Source of the DNA: Fusibacter bizertensis
Lineage (GTDB): Bacteria; Bacillota; Clostridia; Peptostreptococcales; Acidaminobacteraceae
DNA length: 64,000 nt
Direction: 5' to 3'
Assembly: GCF_029914245.1 (NCBI RefSeq)
Contig: NZ_JARYZI010000001.1
Location: forward strand, 62,001-126,000
The translations under genes were made by a program, and so were the position numbers. This document shows positions 58,608-64,000 of this stretch, piece after piece. The notes under the pieces were generated by a model. That model was not told the DNA's origin. It searched no databases and worked only from the letters and a program-made list of their open reading frames with translations. Position 1 is the first letter of the stretch, and each line of letters begins with the position of its first letter.

Positions 58608-58612
58608 ATGCA

Positions 58613-59683
58613 CTACACCTCCATGGCTTTTACTATTTCGTTTGCAATATTATTAAGGCTTACAACCTTATCTACCACACCTAATTTAATTGTTGATTTT
58701 GGCATACCGAAAACCACACAACTTTCTTCATCTTGAGCAATGATATAACCACGATTAGCTTTAACTTTGACCAGGCCATCAGCCCCATCTGCACCCATCC
58801 CTGTCATAATCACACCTATAACATCACGGTCATTCAATTCCGCTATAGAATACATCATAGCATCAACTGATGGTTTATGTCCACTAACACGATCACCATT
58901 ATCTAATTTTATCACAAATTGCCCCGCTTGTTTAGTCACTTTTATATGACTATCACCTGGAGCAAGGTATGCAACGCCTGCACAGATAATATCTCCATCC
59001 TCAGCTTCTTTCACTTGTATTTGACTCATACCGTCTAAACGTTCGGCTAGTGATTTTGTAAAGCCAGGTGGCATATGCTGAACGATTAGTATTCCAGCAT
59101 CAATGTCTCTAGGTATATATGGAATAACATCTTGCAACGCTCTTGGACCACCTGTGGATGTCCCAATTGCTATCAGTTTTTTAAACTTAGTCCTTGAACC
59201 AATATTCTTTGTGCGGCTTTGCTCAGATTTTTGAACAACTGGCGTCGGCCTAGTCTGCCTCATCACCATAGAGGGTTTACTAATTTTAGTGCGACTAGCA
59301 ATTCTAATTTTACTTAAAAGTTCTTCTCTAACTTCGGGGGTTGAAACTTTAATTAGAGACGTTGGCTTCGTAATAAAATCGAAAGCACCATAATCTAACG
59401 CCTTTAATGTCTCAACTGCTCCATTTGTGGTTAAACTGCTTAACATGATTACAGGCATTGGACTAACTTCCATAATCTGTTTAAGCGCAGTCAAACCATC
59501 CATCTTTGGCATTTCAACATCCATTGTGACAACCGCTGGTTTTAAAGAAACAATCATTTGAAGCGCTTCTTCACCATTTTTGGCAGTTCCAACTACCTCC
59601 ATGCCAGCATCACTGGAAATCATATCTGCAATTACTTTTCTCATAAAAGCTGAATCATCAACTACTAATACTCTAATTTTCAT
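58613..59683 (-). CDS. cheB: Protein-glutamate methylesterase CheB
   Basis: CheB removes methyl groups from chemoreceptors when phosphorylated. About 356 residues: receiver domain with VVDDSAFMRKV and phosphorylated Asp in VTMDVEMPKMDGL; a Lys/Arg-rich linker; and the methylesterase domain with the catalytic Ser in AIGTSTGGPRAL, His in VQHMPPGFT and Asp in GMGADGADG. The ATG at 59683 shares a base with the pilZ stop (TGATG); GTG 59686 is an alternative. CheR is not in the window. Confidence 0.96.
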   Translation of the reverse strand: MKIRVLVVDDSAFMRKVIADMISSDAGMEVVGTAKNGEEALQMIVSLKPAVVTMDVEMPKMDGLTALKQIMEVSPMPVIMLSSLTTNGAVETLKALDYGAFDFITKPTSLIKVSTPEVREELLSKIRIASRTKISKPSMVMRQTRPTPVVQKSEQSRTKNIGSRTKFKKLIAIGTSTGGPRALQDVIPYIPRDIDAGILIVQHMPPGFTKSLAERLDGMSQIQVKEAEDGDIICAGVAYLAPGDSHIKVTKQAGQFVIKLDNGDRVSGHKPSVDAMMYSIAELNDRDVIGVIMTGMGADGADGLVKVKANRGYIIAQDEESCVVFGMPKSTIKLGVVDKVVSLNNIANEIVKAMEV

Positions 59684-60417
59684 CACATCAAACCCTTTTT
59701 AATTAAATTTCGTTCAACTTCAAACACATAAGCTACAATTTTTGATTGTGTAACTGAATCAAGCTCTAGAAACTTAATACCCACTTCATACCGTTTAGTA
59801 TCTTTTTTCTCAATTCTTGTGACTTCACCTTTAAAAAGAACCCAAGAGCCAGAAATTTTAAATTCGCCCTTAACAAAATCACCACATTGAAATTCGATTT
59901 GTGTTACAACTTTTAACCCACCGCCACTTAAATCAAGTGTATCAAAAGCTACTTTCTCAGTAATGGTCTCATCTATAATAAATTCATTTTCGTTTTTGTA
60001 CTTACGTAACATTCTTTCTCTCAATTGCTCTATCTCTTGATCACTCAGCCTTTTTTCGAATAAAAAATGTCCAATAGAGATTAAATTTACTCTGAAAAAT
60101 TTTCTTCTTTGAATTCGTTTAATATCAGATTCAAGAGCAATTACGACACTCGGTAAGTTATCATACGAAATGCGTTCTATCATAATACCTTTAAATAAAT
60201 ACATCCCATTATTTTCTATAAAAAACCTAAAATAGTAAGTATAACTCTTTTCAAGAGGATAAAGAACACCATCTTTTATGGGGTTTGAGAGTATAATTTG
60301 TGTATTATGAGTTACCTCATAGACAAAAGAAGATAATGTTAAAGATTCATTGTTAGTCTTAAAAATCATTATATCAACTTCATCTGCAATTTTTAAATAT
60401 TTCTCAAAGCCCTCCAT
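59683..60417 (-). CDS. PilZ-domain flagellar brake protein (YcgR/DgrA-like)
   Basis: The 244 residues have an N-terminal YcgR-like beta domain (about 1-105) and a C-terminal PilZ domain (about 110-235). The c-di-GMP-binding residues are visible: RRKFFRVN for the arginine motif and DLSGGGLKV for the DxSxxG motif. Proteins of this type slow or stop flagellar rotation when c-di-GMP is high; the Bacillus one is DgrA/YpfA. Here the gene lies inside the che operon between flhG and cheB and overlaps cheB by one base, so it should be co-expressed with the motility genes. Confidence 0.9.
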   Translation of the reverse strand: MEGFEKYLKIADEVDIMIFKTNNESLTLSSFVYEVTHNTQIILSNPIKDGVLYPLEKSYTYYFRFFIENNGMYLFKGIMIERISYDNLPSVVIALESDIKRIQRRKFFRVNLISIGHFLFEKRLSDQEIEQLRERMLRKYKNENEFIIDETITEKVAFDTLDLSGGGLKVVTQIEFQCGDFVKGEFKISGSWVLFKGEVTRIEKKDTKRYEVGIKFLELDSVTQSKIVAYVFEVERNLIKKGLM

Positions 60418-60431
60418 ACGCCACCTTTAAT

Positions 60432-61286
60432 TTAAATTTTATTCATCAGTCGATTTAAAAATGATTTGAAGCTATTGTTACTCTTTGCGTATTTGTGATT
60501 ATTATCTAGATTATATGCAATATTTTCAATACCTTTACTTGCTATAGCTCTAGGATACGCATCAAGAAGCGGTGTTTGTTTACGAACAGCACGCTTTAAA
60601 TTAGAGTCTTCAAATATATACCCCAAATTTTCAAGTTCCCTATTAAGAAATTTTGTAACTGCTTGTTCCAACTTATTAAATACTTCGTCACCCTCTTCGT
60701 TACTATCTACTCTATTAATGATAAGTTTTATCCTTTTTTGGTCATCATTTGTAATATTCTTAATTAAAGCATATGCATCTGTAATCGAAGTTGGGTCTGG
60801 CGTAATGATAAGAACAACATCTGAGGCTGCCTCTACAAAAGATAGAACAGATTTACTTAGTCCAGCACCTGTATCTATCAAAATATAATCTGAAATTGTA
60901 TTAAAATAACTTAACGTATGAATCAATTTCTCTAATTGATTCTGATCCAAATCAATGAGATCCATAATTCCAGAACCACCTGAAATAATATTTATATCAT
61001 AAGGCCCCTTAACCATACTATCTTGAACAGATATTTCACCTTTAATAACATTAGACAAATTATATTTTGTCACAATTCCAAACAAGACATCAACATTAGC
61101 TAATCCCAAATCTGCATCAATAATTGTAACTCTTTTACCCAATTTTGCTAAAGCAATTCCCAAATTCACAGTAAAGTTAGTTTTTCCGACGCCACCTTTA
61201 CCACTTGAAATCGTTATAATCCTGGCATCAGATACGTCGTTTGAACCTTCTCCAACAATATCTCTAAGCTTTTGTGCTTGATCCAT
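60432..61286 (-). CDS. flhG: Flagellar number regulator FlhG (MinD/ParA-type ATPase)
   Basis: FlhG (YlxH) is a deviant-Walker ATPase that works with FlhF to set flagellar number and place. The 284 residues show ITISSGKGGVGKTNFTVNL, TIIDADLGLANVDVLFG and DYILIDTGAGLSKSVL. A basic C-terminal end (FKSFLNRLMNKI) may be a membrane-binding helix. ATG 61286 follows GGGGGATTGAG; the longer frame from 61316 overlaps flhF. It lies 13 bases after flhF. Confidence 0.94.
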   Translation of the reverse strand: MDQAQKLRDIVGEGSNDVSDARIITISSGKGGVGKTNFTVNLGIALAKLGKRVTIIDADLGLANVDVLFGIVTKYNLSNVIKGEISVQDSMVKGPYDINIISGGSGIMDLIDLDQNQLEKLIHTLSYFNTISDYILIDTGAGLSKSVLSFVEAASDVVLIITPDPTSITDAYALIKNITNDDQKRIKLIINRVDSNEEGDEVFNKLEQAVTKFLNRELENLGYIFEDSNLKRAVRKQTPLLDAYPRAIASKGIENIAYNLDNNHKYAKSNNSFKSFLNRLMNKI

Positions 61287-61299
61287 CTCAATCCCCCGA

Positions 61300-62573
61300 T
61301 TATTTATGTTGGTCAAAAATATATTGGATAATTCTTTCTTTGTCAGCTACTTCAATATCATCAGGAACACTTTGTCCTATAGTAAAGTACGATAGTGGTT
61401 TTCCAGTCAACACTTTCAAATTTAGAATATTACCAAAATTAGTTGCTTCATCAAGTTTTGTAAATAACAATCTGTACTCTTTAAGAAAGGAATAAGAATC
61501 TATAATACTTTTCATATCTTTAAAACTAGTCGTCATATTCATCACCAAGAAGATTTTAACTTCTTTAAGGTATCTCACTAATTCATCATAGTCCGACTTA
61601 AGTTCTTTGCTTTTGTGACTTCTTCCTGCTGTATCAATTAAAATATAGTCTTTATCTTGAAAACGGTCAATTGCATCTTGAAGTTCGCTTGCTTCATATA
61701 TAACTTCAAGAGGAATTCCCAATATTTCACTATAAGTTTTTAGTTGCTCAACAGCAGCAATTCTATAGGTATCAGCGGTAATTAGACCTATCTTCTTATT
61801 ATCAACTAGGGAAAGTCTAGCTGCAATTTTTGCTAAAGTCGTTGTTTTTCCCACACCGGTAGGACCAAGAAACATATATACGTTAGGCTTGTTAGGGATA
61901 TCAGTATCAATAGTTTTAATGTCTCCTAGATACTCCCTAGCAATTACTTTCATAGCATTTAGAATTGTCTCATGATTTTTTTCATTGATATTAATTTGTC
62001 TTTGAACTATTTCTAGAATCTTTTTAGCAATAGACTCTTGAATGTCTAGTTCTTTTAAGAAATCAATATACTTTTCTTCAGGTGTTTGACTATGTGCTGG
62101 CGTTTGATGTTCAATGTTTTCAACTTTTTTAATCAGATTAGTAACCATCTGTTTAAGTTCTTGTAGCTCTTTGTTATCATATGGTACATTTGGGTGGTCT
62201 GCCCCAAGCTGATTTATATTGAGCTCCTGTTTCCTATTTGCTGGCATACTAGATAGTGGATTCGATACCAGAGGTTCTTGTACAATTGAACTTCTGTTAA
62301 TGTCAATTTTCTCTTGTTCAAGTGTCTTGGACATCTCAAGTCTAGGAGCATTATCATTCTTAATATTTGTTTTCGGATTTTTTTCTTATCTTCAACAATT
62401 ATAGGCTCATCAATAGCTGCAACAACTTCCAATAATGGCTTTTTAAAGAATTTAAAAAGACCACCCGTTTTAATCTTTCTAGTATTTAAAATTACAGCAT
62501 CAATGCCTAGCTCGCTTTTGATTTTAATCATTGCTTCATTCATATCATTAACGATATATCGTTTGACTTTCAT
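61300..62573 (-). pseudogene. flhF: flhF, SRP-type GTPase, split by a frameshift at seven A
   Basis: FlhF is a flagellar SRP-family GTPase. The first 65 or so residues (MKVKRYIVNDMNEAMIKIKS to IIVEDKKK) read in one frame from ATG 62573. The B domain after this point and the NG domain with MFLGPTGVGKTTTLAKIAA, ITADTYRIAAVEQ and ILIDTAGRSHKS read in another. The switch falls at A7 on the minus strand (62378-62384): one extra A, or a -1 ribosomal slip, restores EDKKNPKTNIKNDNAPRLE. The second frame has a stop just before A7 and its first ATG (62334) has no ribosome binding site. It may be a sequencing indel, a true mutation, or slippage that still gives some full protein. Confidence 0.82.
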
Positions 62574-64000
62574 TAAATACTCACCATCCCAGCTGATTGT
62601 ATGTCTATATCAGATTCAATCTCATTATACGAAAGTACAATAAGATCAGGAATCGCTTGCGCTGACATTCTTTTAAAGTAGAGTCTTACAATTGGTGCTG
62701 TTACAACTATAGGCATTTCACCCATTTGCATCAATTTTCTCACTTCTGTCGCAAGACTTGCTAAAATCCCTTGTGTTTTTATTGGATCAATGGCTAAATA
62801 TGTGCCATTTTCATTTTGATCAATTGCCTCCATCAGCATATTTTCTAAATTTTGATCCAAAGTCACAACTTTAGCCTGACCAAAGGGAAAATATGTTTTC
62901 GATAATTGTTTCGATAATTTTTGTCTTGAATATTCAGTCAAGATATTAATATCTCTTGTTGATCTTGCATGGTCTGCCAATGCTTCTAAGACAGAAACTA
63001 AGTTTCGAACAGATATACCTTCAGCTAAAAGATTTGACAAAACCTTTTGGATATCACCAAGACTCATAAGTCCAGGAATTAACTCTTCAACTAGTGTTGG
63101 ATTTGTTTCTTTCGCATTTTCAATTAATTGTTTTACATCCTCACGACTAATTAACTCATAGGCATATTTTTTAATGACTTCTGTTAAATGTGTAGAAATA
63201 ACTGACGATGGATCTACAACTGTAAATCCAAGAAGTTCTGCCTTTTCACGCAAATCAGACTTAATCCATTTTGCTGGTAAACCAAATGCAGGTTCAATCG
63301 TTTCTATACCCTCAATTTCACCTTCAACAGCCCCAGGACTCATCGCAAGATAATGATCAAATACAATATTACCTTTTGCCATGTCATTGCCCTTAATCTT
63401 TATCAAATACTGATTTGAGTCAAGCTGAATATTGTCTCTAAGTCTTATAATAGGGACAATCAAACCTAACTCTAAAGCAATTTGTCGTCTAATCATAACT
63501 AATCTATCAAACAAATCACCACCTTGGTTTGGATCTGCTAAAGGAATAATACCGTAACCAAATTCAAGTTCTATAGGATCAACTTGCAAAAGCGGCATAA
63601 TATTTTCTGGTCTTCGCATATCTTCTTTCGACGTATCAGGCTCAATTTCCTCCTGTTCTTGTTCAAAAGCTTCCTTTTTTTTACGATTTTGTGTAGCATA
63701 ACCTGCAACCAAAATCAAAGTACCGATCAACAAGAATGGAAAATTTGGAAGTGGTGTCACAGCGCCAAGTATAATTACTACAATACCTACAATATATTGA
63801 ACTTTACTCTGTGCAAACAATTGACCGATAACTTCAGTACCAAGATTCGCTTCTGAAGCTGACCGTGTAACGATAACACCAGTTGCTACAGAAATCATAA
63901 GTGCTGGTAACTGACTGACAAGACCATCACCAACTGTTAAAAGTGTAAAACGCTCAATTGATTGTGGCAACGTAAGCCCCATTGTCATTGCTCCAAGGAT
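62573..64000 (-). CDS. flhA: Flagellar export apparatus protein FlhA, C-terminal part
   Basis: FlhA is the large membrane subunit of the flagellar type III export gate. The frame is open to the right edge, so the N-terminal part lies outside. Visible are the last membrane segments (LLTVGDGLVSQLPALMISVA, SEANLGTEV, a hydrophobic pair near VIILGAVTPLPNFPF), the linker, and the cytoplasmic domain (FGYGIIPLADPNQGG, LPAKWIKSDLREKAE, LATEVRKLMQMGEMP). Its TAA stop shares a base with the flhF start (TAATG), showing tight coupling. Confidence 0.96.
   Translation of the reverse strand: MLGAMTMGLTLPQSIERFTLLTVGDGLVSQLPALMISVATGVIVTRSASEANLGTEVIGQLFAQSKVQYIVGIVVIILGAVTPLPNFPFLLIGTLILVAGYATQNRKKKEAFEQEQEEIEPDTSKEDMRRPENIMPLLQVDPIELEFGYGIIPLADPNQGGDLFDRLVMIRRQIALELGLIVPIIRLRDNIQLDSNQYLIKIKGNDMAKGNIVFDHYLAMSPGAVEGEIEGIETIEPAFGLPAKWIKSDLREKAELLGFTVVDPSSVISTHLTEVIKKYAYELISREDVKQLIENAKETNPTLVEELIPGLMSLGDIQKVLSNLLAEGISVRNLVSVLEALADHARSTRDINILTEYSRQKLSKQLSKTYFPFGQAKVVTLDQNLENMLMEAIDQNENGTYLAIDPIKTQGILASLATEVRKLMQMGEMPIVVTAPIVRLYFKRMSAQAIPDLIVLSYNEIESDIDIQSAGMVSI

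Noticed and set aside
62214-62377. The rest of the 119-residue frame after the A7 run as a real small protein end
   Set aside because: Composition changes abruptly to Arg/Leu-rich sequence, while the FlhF homology continues in the other frame.

Overview
The window reads as a chromosomal segment of a low-GC, anaerobic, motile, spore-forming Firmicute of the class Clostridia (inference). The supports are AT-rich sequence with strong AGGAGG-type ribosome binding sites, SpoVS, PolC, RNase Y, a CBS-type manganese pyrophosphatase, an HgdC-like 2-hydroxyacyl-CoA dehydratase activator and glutamate dehydrogenase. From about 8.7 kb to the right edge almost everything is on the minus strand and follows the conserved Bacillus/Clostridium housekeeping order. 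No tRNA, rRNA, insertion sequence, prophage or CRISPR array was seen.

Left part, plus strand (1-8.5 kb): the 3' end of a very large BadF/HgdC-type activator gene; deoD; then an apparent operon of CBS/DRTGG pyrophosphatase, a YnbB-like PLP enzyme and malic enzyme. This faces gdhA across a 22-bp bidirectional terminator hairpin. The SOS island (10.2-12.8 kb) holds lexA and, divergently, a small membrane-anchored LysM protein like the division inhibitor YneA. Two perfect GAAC-N4-GTTC boxes and one near-perfect box lie over the two promoters. A tyrosine recombinase follows, convergent with the LysM gene. queT (12.9-13.4 kb) has a class I preQ1 riboswitch with a visible terminator/antiterminator switch. 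An unrecognised 299-residue protein and purB follow.

Middle part, minus strand, in order of transcription from right to left: rpsB | tsf | pyrH-frr-uppS-cdsA-dxr-rseP-ispG-polC | rimP-nusA-rnpM-ylxQ-infB-rbfA-nrnA-truB-ribF | rpsO | pnp-M16 peptidase-dut-ftsK-rimO-pgsA-cinA | recA | rny | spoVS-spoVS. Vertical bars mark visible terminators or promoters (the ribF/rpsO and cinA/recA boundaries are placed by gap or promoter only). These are the translation, envelope-lipid, isoprenoid (MEP pathway), replication, RNA-decay and DNA-repair modules. infB carries a long disordered insert with tandem PYDPNKP repeats.

Right part (51.7-64 kb): the downstream end of a fla/che operon, flhA-flhF-flhG-pilZ-cheB-cheA-cheW-cheC-cheD-sigD, then fapA and two small genes. 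A sigma-D-type promoter sits just downstream of sigD and drives the fapA group, so the flagellar sigma factor probably activates this tail. flhF is split by a frameshift at a run of seven A, and flhA runs off the right edge.

Most of the window is ordinary, well-conserved core genome. The points most worth a second look are the SOS divergon with its recombinase, the flhF frameshift, the infB repeat insert, the sigma-D promoter, the queT riboswitch switch, the leader hairpins of pnp and rpsO, and an odd start site in rny.
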